Shown here one piece after another: positions 20,636 to 27,514 of a stretch of DNA of 64,000 nucleotides. The stretch lies in NCBI RefSeq assembly GCF_004216575.1, contig NZ_SGWW01000001.1, forward strand, positions 744,001 to 808,000, given 5' to 3'. Source of the DNA: Microcella putealis. GTDB lineage: Bacteria; Actinomycetota; Actinomycetes; Actinomycetales; Microbacteriaceae. The translations under genes were made by a program, and so were the position numbers. The notes beneath the pieces are model-generated. The model saw only the letters and a list, made by a program, of their open reading frames with translations. It had not been told where the DNA came from and did not search any database. Within the stretch, counting starts at the first letter, position 1; each line of letters opens with the position of its first letter.

Positions 20636-21273
20636 GGCTCGAGGCTATCGATGTCGTCGTCCCAGTCGCCGGTCAGGGTGAGCATTTCGGCGGCCTCGAG
20701 GGTGAGTTCGCGAGTGGCGGTGAGCAGCTGCTCGGGGGTCTCGCTGCGCAGCAGTTTCTGCTGGTCGAGCGGGCCGAGCGGGGCAATCGCCGCGAGCTGC
20801 CAGATGGCGGCGCGCGGGTCGTCGTCGAGCTGAATGTCGGCCGGCCAGGGCACCTCGACGAACTCGCTCGCCTGAGCGATGGTGGCGCGCACGGTGCGCT
20901 CGACCTCCTCCATGAGGGGACGCAGCTCGTCGTCGACCTCGAAGCCGGGAACGTCGCGCACCTCGGCAACCGGGTACGGGTCGTCGGGGCGCCAGTCGAC
21001 GACCTCGATGCGGCGGTCGCCCTGCGCGACGAGGCCAATGAAGCCCTCGCTCGTCTGCACCTGCGTGATGCGGGCGACGGTTCCGATGGGAAAACGCTGC
21101 TCTCCCCCACCGACCTCGCTGCCGCGCTCGATCAACACGATGCCGAACTCGGCAGGCTCGTTGCCGAGAATCTCGGAAAGCATGACGATGTAGCGCTCTT
21201 CGAAGATGCGCAGCGCTGTCGGCATGTACGGAAACAGCACCGACCCGAGCGGGAACATCGGCATGACGGGCAT
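20632..21273 (-). CDS. LON peptidase substrate-binding domain protein
   Basis: A 213-residue stand-alone LON N-terminal (PUA-like) domain with no protease domain. The FPLGSVLFPYMPTALRIFEERY opening and the RITQVQTSEGF...GDRRIEV segment are characteristic. Such proteins occur across actinobacteria, possibly as adaptors or substrate binders; function is not established. It is divergent from the DUF4395 gene, and its stop overlaps the start of the small membrane protein. Confidence 0.9.
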   Translation of the reverse strand: MPVMPMFPLGSVLFPYMPTALRIFEERYIVMLSEILGNEPAEFGIVLIERGSEVGGGEQRFPIGTVARITQVQTSEGFIGLVAQGDRRIEVVDWRPDDPYPVAEVRDVPGFEVDDELRPLMEEVERTVRATIAQASEFVEVPWPADIQLDDDPRAAIWQLAAIAPLGPLDQQKLLRSETPEQLLTATRELTLEAAEMLTLTGDWDDDIDSLEP

Positions 21274-21331
21274 GGGTCGAGCGTGGCACCGCTACCTGGC
21301 AATGCGCGGTGTCATGGCGGCCCTCACGCAG

Positions 21332-21350
21332 ATACCCCCTGGGGTATAGT
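21332..21350 (+). promoter_or_regulatory. palindromic operator overlapping the DUF4395 -10 box
   Basis: ATACCCC-CT-GGGGTAT (21332-21347) is a palindrome with perfect seven-base arms. It overlaps a TATAGT -10 hexamer (21345-21350) that lies six bases before the ATG, so the transcript is leaderless and a bound repressor would block it. The C-tract/G-tract architecture resembles operators of the CsoR/CstR repressor family (copper or reactive sulfur sensing). No such regulator gene is in the window. Confidence 0.65.
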
Positions 21351-21356
21351 GTCGGC

Positions 21357-21962
21357 ATGTCACCGACTCCCCTCGAGGCCCGCGCGCGCCCCGTCATCGG
21401 GCAGTGGGTTATCGGAATCGATGTTCCCGTCGTCAACGAGCGCGCCGTGCGCGCGTCGGCGGGCATCCTGTTTCTCGCCGGATTCGCCGCGTGGCAATAC
21501 AGCGTGCTGACCGGCGACCTGCGGCCGATGCAGCTATTCGGCATCGCCTTCGCCCTCGAGATGTACCTGCGCCTGTTCGTCGGCACCCGCTGGACGCCGA
21601 CGCTCGCGCTCGGCACGCTCATCACGCGGCCGCAGCGCCCCGAATGGGTCGACGCCCGATCAAAGAAGCTCGCCTGGATGCTCGGCTTCGGCATGGCGCT
21701 CACCGGCTGTTTCGCGTTGGGCTGGCTCGGGCTCGCGCCCGCAATTGCCCAAACCATCTGCGCGATCTGCCTCACGCTGCTGTTCGCGGAGGCCGCCTTC
21801 GGCTACTGCCTGGGGTGCGAGCTTGCGCGGCGCTTGTCTCGCGAAAAGCCGACGCTCTGCTCGGGCGACACCTGCACCTACACACCGCCCAGGCGCGGCG
21901 AGACTCATCGCGTTCACGAGGCGGGACGTTCGACCCTGACCGATCGGTCGAACGGGCTCTAG
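21357..21962 (+). CDS. DUF4395 membrane protein
   Basis: A 201-residue protein with the DUF4395 pattern: an opening IDVPVVNERAVRASAG, about four membrane helices, and a Cys-x-x-Cys-like pair in YCLGCEL (about 157-160). A second cysteine pair (LCSGDTC) lies in the polar tail. DUF4395 genes often sit with rhodanese and thioredoxin genes, suggesting sulfur or redox chemistry; here it stands alone. ATG at 21357 is chosen because a -10 box lies six bases upstream. The longer in-frame start at 21309 would lie inside the promoter. Confidence 0.85.
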   Translation: MSPTPLEARARPVIGQWVIGIDVPVVNERAVRASAGILFLAGFAAWQYSVLTGDLRPMQLFGIAFALEMYLRLFVGTRWTPTLALGTLITRPQRPEWVDARSKKLAWMLGFGMALTGCFALGWLGLAPAIAQTICAICLTLLFAEAAFGYCLGCELARRLSREKPTLCSGDTCTYTPPRRGETHRVHEAGRSTLTDRSNGL

Positions 21963-21965
21963 CCT
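21937..21965 (+). promoter_or_regulatory. SDR gene promoter with palindromic operator
   Basis: TGACCG (21937-21942) and TAGCCT (21960-21965) form a -35/-10 pair with 17-base spacing. A perfect 12-base palindrome GACCGATCGGTC (21938-21949) overlaps the -35, a position and form typical of TetR-family operators. It lies within the 3' end of the DUF4395 gene. A separate regulator gene is not visible. Confidence 0.5.
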
Positions 21966-22008
21966 GTGAGAATCGCGCTATCGCGCGGCCACAGAGTCAA
22001 GGAGCACC

Positions 22009-22875
22009 ATGCAGATCACCGGCAGAGTTTTCGCCATCACCGGAGCCGGCAACGGCATTGGCCGCGAGGTCGCCCTCGGCATCGCGCGCAAGGGCGGGCA
22101 TGTCGCCGCGCTCGACCTCAGCGAGTCGGGGCTCGCCGAAACGGCGGCCCTCGCCGAGGGACTGCCCGGCCGGGTCACGACCCACGTCGTCAACATCACC
22201 GACCGCGAGGCCGCACTCGCGCTGCCCGCGGTTATCATCGCCCAGCACCGCCAGGTCGACGGCCTGCTGAACATCGCCGGCATCATCCAGAAGTTCGTGC
22301 CCGTGAACGACCTCGACTGGGACCAAATCGACCGGGTCATCAACGTCAACCTGTACGGCGTGCTGAACACCGTGAAGGCCTTCTTGCCGCATCTCGTCAC
22401 ACGCCCGGAGGCGGCAATCGTGAACGTCGCGAGCATGGGCGCCTACGCTCCGGTGCCTGGCCAGGGGGTCTACGGCGCAACGAAGGCCGCCGTCGCGCAG
22501 CTGAGCCGCGCCCTGCACTCAGAGCTCATGGCCACGAACGTGTCGGTGACGGGGGTGTTCCCCGGCGCGATTGGCACCAACATCTCGCAGAACTCGGGTG
22601 TCATGACGACCGAAGAGATGGAGAAGCTCGCGGCCGCCGCCGGCGACAAGGCACGCAAGACGACCGCGCCGGCAGAGGCGGGCCGCCAAATCATCGAGGC
22701 GATCGAGAAGGGCACCTACGAGATCTTCATCGGGCAGGATGCGCGGTTCATGTCGCGCCTGTCGCGCCTGAACCCGAAGAAGGCCGCTGGTCTTATTTAC
22801 TCGCAGATGAAGGATCTGCTGGGCTCGTCGCCGCCGAACGGGCCTCAGAGTCGGGAGCCTGCTTTCGGCCCCTGA
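22009..22875 (+). CDS. SDR family NAD(P)-dependent oxidoreductase
   Basis: A 288-residue classical short-chain dehydrogenase. The cofactor motif is TGAGNGIG (about 11-18), NIAG follows, and the catalytic residues are Ser in NVASMG and Tyr-x-x-x-Lys in YGATKAA. The post-catalytic segment GVFPGAIGTNI is usual. A C-terminal extension of about 50 residues carries a basic stretch. Substrate unknown. A good AAGGAG precedes the ATG. Its 3' end overlaps the convergent antiporter gene by 83 bases. Confidence 0.92.
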   Translation: MQITGRVFAITGAGNGIGREVALGIARKGGHVAALDLSESGLAETAALAEGLPGRVTTHVVNITDREAALALPAVIIAQHRQVDGLLNIAGIIQKFVPVNDLDWDQIDRVINVNLYGVLNTVKAFLPHLVTRPEAAIVNVASMGAYAPVPGQGVYGATKAAVAQLSRALHSELMATNVSVTGVFPGAIGTNISQNSGVMTTEEMEKLAAAAGDKARKTTAPAEAGRQIIEAIEKGTYEIFIGQDARFMSRLSRLNPKKAAGLIYSQMKDLLGSSPPNGPQSREPAFGP

Positions 22876-23953
22876 TGAGCCCCACCTCGTACGCCGTGAT
22901 CGCGATCAGGGTGATCGCGACGAGCGGCAGGACGAAGAAGACCATGACCGTCGTGAAGCCGCTGAGCGCGTCGTGCTGCACCGCGTTCAGTATGAGGTAC
23001 ACGGTGTACGCGACGTAGAGGGCGACGAAGAGACCGCCCTCCCAGCGCGCGATGGCGAAGCCCGTGAAGGCGATCGGAAGCAGGGCGACCGCGGCGGCCA
23101 GTGCCAGCGGCAGGTCGAGAGCGATCGCCGACGCGGCGACCGGGATGCCCGCCGGGAAGAAGATCGCCGGCACCCCGAGCACCACACCGATATTGAAGAT
23201 GTTGCTACCGACGATGTTGCCGACGGCAATGTCGCGCTCGCCGCGGCGCACGGCGATGATCGATGTCACGAGCTCGGGCAGGCTGGTGCCGATCGCGACG
23301 ACCGTGAGTCCGATGACGAGGCTTGAGACGCCGAACCCGGTCGCAATGTTGGACGCGCCTTCCACGAGGAATGCCGCCCCGAGGACCAGCAGCCCGATGC
23401 CAACGAGGACGAACGCAACGGCTGCGGCGATCTGCGCGGCGGGCGAGAGCTTGGACGGGGCCGCCGGGATGTCGAGATCGCCCGCGAGCTCGGGGTCGCG
23501 CTTGCTGAACCAGAAGCTCAAGGCCACGTGCACGGCCGCGGCGGCAAAGAGCAAGATTCCGTCGAGCTGGGTGATCTCCCCGTCGAGCGACAACGCGAGC
23601 AGCAGGATCGTGATGCCGACCATGACCGGAATGTCGAAACGCACCAGCTGACGCTTGACGATGAGCGGCAAAAAGAGTGCTGACAGACCGAGGATGAACA
23701 GAACGTTCACGATGTTTGAGCCAACGACGTTACCGACCGCAAGATCGGGGTCTCCCGCCGCGACGGCGCCCACGGTGACCGCCAGTTCGGGCGCGCTCGT
23801 CGACGCCGACACGATGACGAGGCCGACGACGAGCGGCGCGATGCCGAGGCGTGTGGCGAGGGTTGAGGCGCCGCGCACGAGCGCTTCGCCGCCGGCGATC
23901 AGGAGCGCGAGGCCCAGGACGACACGGCCGACATCAAGAAGATCCACGAGCAC
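22793..23953 (-). CDS. cation/Ca2+ antiporter (CaCA, YrbG-like sodium/calcium exchanger)
   Basis: A 386-residue membrane protein with about ten helices and the two inverted alpha-repeats of the CaCA superfamily: ASTSAPELAVT...GNVVGSNIVN in the first half and AIGTSLPELVTS...GNIVGSNIFN in the second. These hold the acidic and Asn residues that bind Na+ and Ca2+. It probably extrudes Ca2+ (or takes part in K+-dependent exchange) across the cell membrane. The GTG at 23953 is used; GTG at 23947 is possible. The polar Ser/Ala-rich tail lies opposite the end of the SDR gene. Confidence 0.92.
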   Translation of the reverse strand: MLVDLLDVGRVVLGLALLIAGGEALVRGASTLATRLGIAPLVVGLVIVSASTSAPELAVTVGAVAAGDPDLAVGNVVGSNIVNVLFILGLSALFLPLIVKRQLVRFDIPVMVGITILLLALSLDGEITQLDGILLFAAAAVHVALSFWFSKRDPELAGDLDIPAAPSKLSPAAQIAAAVAFVLVGIGLLVLGAAFLVEGASNIATGFGVSSLVIGLTVVAIGTSLPELVTSIIAVRRGERDIAVGNIVGSNIFNIGVVLGVPAIFFPAGIPVAASAIALDLPLALAAAVALLPIAFTGFAIARWEGGLFVALYVAYTVYLILNAVQHDALSGFTTVMVFFVLPLVAITLIAITAYEVGLIRGRKQAPDSEARSAATSPADPSSASK

Positions 23954-23971
23954 AGTCTACTGACAAGCATT

Positions 23972-24610
23972 TCATGTTCTCGCAGGAAAGGCGTCGCTGG
24001 CGACGCCCGACCCCTCGAAGTGGGCGAGCCAGCGCGCGAGCCCTCCTTGCAACGCGCCCCGATCATCCTCATCAAGGGCCGCAATGAGCCGGTGCTCGTT
24101 GCGCATGTGGGCGGCGTAGGCGCGATCGATCAGGTCGAGGCCGGCCGGCGTGAGTGCGACGACCCGACCGCGCCGGTCTGACTCGGCCACGCGACGCTCG
24201 ATGAGGCCGGCCGTTTCGAGGCGGTCGCAGCGCTTCGTGAGGCCCCCGCTCGTGATCATCGTGCGCTCGGCGAGCTCGCTGGGGGTGCGCTCGTAGGGCT
24301 CGCCGGCGCGGCGCAACGCGGCGAGCACGTCGAACTCGCCGGTCGACAGATCGAAATCGCGATACACCGCTTCGAGCTCGGTCGTGAGGTAGGCGGCGAC
24401 CCGGTGCAGGCGACCGATGATGCCCTGCGGCGACGGGTCGATCTCGGGGCGCTCGCGACGCCATTCGGCTTGAATGCTCGCGACCCGGTCGCTGTCGCGC
24501 GGGTCGGTCTTGCGGGGGTCGGCCTCGCGAGGGTCGGCCTCGCGAGGGTCAGCCTCGCGAGGGTCAGCCTCGCGAGGGGCGTCGGCGTCGTTGCCTGGGA
24601 GATTACTCAC
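23972..24610 (-). CDS. MarR-family transcriptional regulator with repetitive N-terminal extension
   Basis: A 212-residue protein. The C-terminal 150 residues form a MarR winged helix: TGEFDVLAALRRAG, then the recognition part ERTMITSGGLTKRCDRLE and the wing ESDRRGRVVALT. The first 40 residues are an acidic/basic run of five-residue repeats (PREAD). GTG at 24610 is chosen: TAATAT lies seven bases upstream with no Shine-Dalgarno, so the mRNA should be leaderless. It is divergent from an EamA transporter and probably represses it and itself through the palindromes between them. Confidence 0.88.
   Translation of the reverse strand: MSNLPGNDADAPREADPREADPREADPREADPRKTDPRDSDRVASIQAEWRRERPEIDPSPQGIIGRLHRVAAYLTTELEAVYRDFDLSTGEFDVLAALRRAGEPYERTPSELAERTMITSGGLTKRCDRLETAGLIERRVAESDRRGRVVALTPAGLDLIDRAYAAHMRNEHRLIAALDEDDRGALQGGLARWLAHFEGSGVASDAFPART
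24501..24575. repeat. 15-base tandem repeat inside the MarR gene
   Basis: Five consecutive 15-base units of the form GGTCGGCCTCGCGAG (plus strand) lie at 24501-24575. The last four differ by one base or none; the first is more diverged. They encode repeated PREAD pentapeptides in the MarR N-terminus. Unit length is a multiple of three, so copy-number change would keep the frame. Confidence 0.95.
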
Positions 24611-24617
24611 GCCGGGA

Positions 24618-24661
24618 ATATTACCTTCCCCGGAAGATATTATGTCTTCCATGGAAAATAT
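24618..24661. promoter_or_regulatory. double palindrome and overlapping leaderless promoters of MarR and EamA genes
   Basis: Two related palindromes occur: one with core CTTCC-CC-GGAAG (24625-24636, with flanking ATA/TAT matches out to 24618-24643) and one with core TTCC-AT-GGAA (24647-24656). The EamA -10 TATTAT (24638-24643) lies between them and the second covers the EamA ATG. The MarR -10 (ATATTA on plus, 24618-24623) overlaps the first. This is a typical MarR auto-operator layout. Confidence 0.65.
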
Positions 24662-25625
24662 CTGGCGCTGGATGCTCATCACCGCAATCGCGCCCATCGC
24701 GTGGGGCTCGACCTACGTCGTCACCTCGACGTGGCTACCCGCCGACTCCCCGCTCTGGGGTGCCGTCTGGCGGGCACTGCCCGCCGGCCTCCTACTGCTG
24801 CTCATCGTGCGCGTGCTGCCGCGCGGCGTGTGGTGGTGGCGCTCACTCGTTCTCGGTGTGCTCAACATCGGCGCGTTCTTCGTGCTGATCTACGTCGCCG
24901 CCCAGCTGCTGCCGTCGTCGATCGCGTCGATGATCATGGCCATGGCCCCGATCGCCATGATGCTCGTGGCCTGGGGCGTGATCCGTGAGAAGCCTCAGCT
25001 GTTTTCGCTCGTGGGCGCCGGCCTCGGCTTCGCGGGCGTCGTGGCGCTGCTCGCCACGGGCGCGGGCTCGGTGAACGCGGGCGGCGTGCTCGCCTCTCTC
25101 GCGGCCATGCTCATGTCGTCGGTCGGCTTCATCTTCACCAAGCGCTGGAGCGGCAGCGCTCCCCTGCTGCCGATGACGGCTTGGCAACTCACCGCGGGTG
25201 GCCTGGCGATCGTTCCCGTCGCCTTCCTCGTCGAGGGTGCACCCGCTCCCGTCACCGCGAGTGAGTTCGGCGCCTTCGCCTACCTTTCGCTCGTCGCGAC
25301 CCTCGCCGCTTTCGTTGGCTGGAACATGGGCCTGCGGAAGCTGCCCGCCGCCGCCGTCGGCCTCATCGGCCTGCTGAACCCGGTGACGGGCGTGCTGCTC
25401 GGGGTGGCCGTCGCGGGCGAGACCCTCACCGCCCTGCAATATGGCGGAATCGCGCTGGTCTTCGCGGGCATCCTGATCGGCCAGGCGCCCGTGCGGGCCG
25501 CCGTCGCCAGCGCGGTGCGGCGCGTTCTACCGGGCCGCCGCCGGGTCGACCGCGGGGCCGATGTTCTCGATCAGCCACGCGTTCCAGCTCGTGACGAGGC
25601 GCCAGCCCTCCAGGATGCGGCCTAG
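24651..25625 (+). CDS. EamA/DMT-family transporter
   Basis: A 324-residue drug/metabolite transporter with ten hydrophobic helices in two EamA repeats; the opening IAPIAWGSTYVVTSTWLP is characteristic of the group. It probably exports a small metabolite or amino acid under control of the divergent MarR regulator. ATG at 24651 is chosen because TATTAT lies seven bases upstream; ATG 24642 would lie inside the promoter. The last 45 residues are polar and non-membrane and overlap the convergent DUF2461 gene by 99 bases, so this tail may be a run-on extension. Confidence 0.9.
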   Translation: MENIWRWMLITAIAPIAWGSTYVVTSTWLPADSPLWGAVWRALPAGLLLLLIVRVLPRGVWWWRSLVLGVLNIGAFFVLIYVAAQLLPSSIASMIMAMAPIAMMLVAWGVIREKPQLFSLVGAGLGFAGVVALLATGAGSVNAGGVLASLAAMLMSSVGFIFTKRWSGSAPLLPMTAWQLTAGGLAIVPVAFLVEGAPAPVTASEFGAFAYLSLVATLAAFVGWNMGLRKLPAAAVGLIGLLNPVTGVLLGVAVAGETLTALQYGGIALVFAGILIGQAPVRAAVASAVRRVLPGRRRVDRGADVLDQPRVPARDEAPALQDAA

Positions 25626-26186
25626 GGCCTCATCCCCGAACATCCAGTCATCCATCGGGTGGGTTCGCGCGATCGCAAGACTCGTGAGTTGAAGAAGGGC
25701 GATCTTCGGATGCTCGCGCGGGTAGCCGCGCGGAGCCGTCGCAAGCGCGCCCTCGCGCATGATCGCGAAGCCGTGCTCCTCGAGCTCATCGAGCGTCGCC
25801 TCGAGGTCGCCCACGAGGCGGTTGTCGTCGACGAGGGCGCGGAAGCGGCGTAGCTGGTCGCGGCTCGGCTGGTAGATGCCGCCGGCGAGCATCAGCCCGT
25901 GCTCGTTGAGCTGCCCGTAGTGCGCGGTGCCGTCGGCGGGAGTCGTCACGAACCCGATGTGGTCTTTGATTGGACGCTTGTCGGCGCTGAAGCGCACGTC
26001 GCGGTGGGGGCGGAAAATCTTGACGGGTCCGAACTCCGCACCGAGCACATCGGCGAGCTGCTCGACCGGCCCGCGCACCGTCTCGGCGTAGCGCGCCTTG
26101 TTCGCCTGCCACCACTCGCGGGTGTTGTTCTCGGCGAGCTCGGCGTAGAAGCGCGGCGCGTCGGGGTGGAAGCCGGTGAAGGTCAC
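25527..26186 (-). CDS. DUF2461 domain protein
   Basis: A 219-residue protein matching DUF2461 (TIGR02453): FYAELAENNTREWWQANKARY near residues 11-31, then KIFRPHRDVRFSADKRPIKDHIG, then GGIYQPSRDQLRRFR. Function in the cell is not established. GTG at 26186 overlaps the stop of the upstream gene (GTGA), so the two are coupled. Its 3' end is antisense to the end of the EamA gene. Confidence 0.9.
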   Translation of the reverse strand: MTFTGFHPDAPRFYAELAENNTREWWQANKARYAETVRGPVEQLADVLGAEFGPVKIFRPHRDVRFSADKRPIKDHIGFVTTPADGTAHYGQLNEHGLMLAGGIYQPSRDQLRRFRALVDDNRLVGDLEATLDELEEHGFAIMREGALATAPRGYPREHPKIALLQLTSLAIARTHPMDDWMFGDEALGRILEGWRLVTSWNAWLIENIGPAVDPAAAR

Positions 26187-26761
26187 GCGGCTCCCCCACT
26201 CGCGTCGTCGGTGAGCACCGCGTCGGCGGGGCGCAGCGCCAGTTCGGTGCGTTCGGCCAGGTACGCCGGGAGCGGCATGAGGGCGCTGTCGGGTGCCGAC
26301 GGCATCCAGCGAATCAGGATGCGGCCGTCGCGCACGACGACCAGGCCGGCGGCTTCGGCAGCGCCGCTCGCGACGGGGGTGGCGTCGAGCAGCACGGTGG
26401 CGCCGTCGGGGAAGCCGACGTCGACGAGCTGCTCTTTCATCGCGCGCCGCTCGCGGGCCGACTCGGCCTGGTGCCCAGGAAGCACCTGCCGCGTGGCGCG
26501 GACAATCTGCCCCACCACGTAGAGCCGCGCATCGGTGTCGACCGCGACGACCCCGAGCCGCCAGCCCACTCCGGCCCGGCGATACGTCTGCTTGCGCGGA
26601 ATGAACCCCAGACTCCTGCGCGCACCGATCGTCGTGCCGAAGTGATCGTGCGGGTGTGCGGCCTGCGTGAGCCGCGCGACGGCAACGGCGAGGGCCGCGC
26701 GGTCGTCGGCGTGCATCCATGCGACCGCGTCAGCGGCGGGTTCGGGCGGCGTGGGCGTCAC
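26183..26761 (-). CDS. conserved hypothetical protein
   Basis: A 192-residue soluble protein with no motif I can name. It has a conserved-looking central part (residues 40-110) with GARRSLGFIPRKQTYRRAGVGWRLG, where many Arg residues are regularly spaced. No Nudix box is present, although the general length would fit. It lies 10 bases after the DUF1761 gene and overlaps the start of the DUF2461 gene, so all three form one minus-strand operon. Start GTG at 26761. Confidence 0.75.
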   Translation of the reverse strand: MTPTPPEPAADAVAWMHADDRAALAVAVARLTQAAHPHDHFGTTIGARRSLGFIPRKQTYRRAGVGWRLGVVAVDTDARLYVVGQIVRATRQVLPGHQAESARERRAMKEQLVDVGFPDGATVLLDATPVASGAAEAAGLVVVRDGRILIRWMPSAPDSALMPLPAYLAERTELALRPADAVLTDDASGGAA

Positions 26762-26771
26762 GCGCGGCAGG

Positions 26772-27200
26772 CTAACCGAACAGGCCGATGATGAGCCCAG
26801 CGAGGGTGTAGTTGAGCACGTCGCTGCCGACCTCGATGAGCCAGACCCTGAAGCCCTGCTGGCCGAACAGGCGGTGCGACAGCGATCCGGCGGCGGTGAA
26901 GACGACGCCGAGGGTGAGGCCGATCAGTGCGCCGCCGAGCGGACCGACGGGGCCGAACGCGAGGGTCGCGACGCCAATCGCGAGGGCGATGCCGATGACC
27001 TGCACGGCGGCGGCGACGGCGGTGCTGCCGAACACAACCCCCATGTTCATCCCGGAGGTGGACATGTCATCGGGGTCTTTGCCGAGCGCACGCCACCAGA
27101 CGGGGAAAAACGTCTTCGGGCCGAACCAGACGGCGCCGGCGAGAAATACGACGACGAAGGCGACGCCGACGGCGAGCCAGCTGATCGGGATGAGCTCCAT
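26772..27200 (-). CDS. DUF1761 membrane protein
   Basis: A 142-residue protein with four membrane helices and the DUF1761 pattern: FLAGAVWFGPKTFFPVWWRALGK after helix 1 and a Met/Gly-rich start to helix 2. Function unknown. ATG at 27200 has TACGCT seven bases upstream and no Shine-Dalgarno, so it is probably leaderless. First gene of a three-gene operon with the unknown gene and the DUF2461 gene. Confidence 0.88.
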   Translation of the reverse strand: MELIPISWLAVGVAFVVVFLAGAVWFGPKTFFPVWWRALGKDPDDMSTSGMNMGVVFGSTAVAAAVQVIGIALAIGVATLAFGPVGPLGGALIGLTLGVVFTAAGSLSHRLFGQQGFRVWLIEVGSDVLNYTLAGLIIGLFG

Positions 27201-27366
27201 GGGCGCGAGCGTAGACCCGGGGTGGGCGTTGGCACGAGAGGTGGGGATGAGGAAATGCGGGTCAGTCGCGGGCGGAACGGAAAACCCAGGGCACGACCTC
27301 TGGGGCGACGTTCGCCTTCGTGGGGCATGTGCCCCTCACGGCACGTGCCGTCAGCGGCACACTCGC

Positions 27367-27424
27367 GCACCGCCGCACCGCCGCACCGCACCACTGCACC
27401 GCCGCACCGCCGCACCGCACCACC
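27367..27424. repeat. 29-base tandem repeat, two copies
   Basis: Positions 27367-27395 and 27396-27424 are the same 29-base unit differing at one base. Each unit is itself built from CACCGCCG-like eight- or nine-base steps. It lies just beyond the hairpin that follows the heliorhodopsin gene. Confidence 0.9.
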
Positions 27425-27428
27425 GCTC

Positions 27429-27473
27429 ACACCGCGCCTTTGGTGCAATACCGGCCGAACGAAGGCGCGGTGT
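27429..27473 (-). terminator. 12-bp hairpin downstream of the heliorhodopsin gene
   Basis: Perfect arms at 27429-27440 (ACACCGCGCCTT) and 27462-27473 with a 21-base loop, starting 41 bases after the heliorhodopsin stop codon. No T-run follows. It is a likely transcript end for the minus-strand operon (inference). Confidence 0.65.
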
Positions 27474-27514
27474 TGCACCATACGACCGGTTTCGGGGCAT
27501 CTTGTGCGAAGCGA

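Larger units (their letters stand above)
27201..27514. other. non-coding gap downstream of heliorhodopsin
   Basis: These 314 bases hold the DUF1761 promoter on the minus strand, two perfect palindromes (GGGGCATGTGCCCC at 27322-27335 and GGCACGTGCC at 27340-27349), a 29-base tandem repeat (27367-27424) and a hairpin (27429-27473). Plus-strand reading frames across it are low-complexity Thr/Ala/Pro/His/Arg strings and are not taken as genes. Confidence 0.7.

Noticed and set aside
24501-24575. Short regular repeats as a possible CRISPR array
   Set aside because: Units are 15 bases, contiguous with no spacers, and lie within a coding frame.
26183-26761. Possible Nudix hydrolase
   Set aside because: The Nudix box (G-x5-E-x7-REUXEE-x-GU) cannot be found.
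27367-27424. 29-base repeat as a CRISPR remnant
   Set aside because: The two copies are adjacent with no spacer and are internally repetitive.
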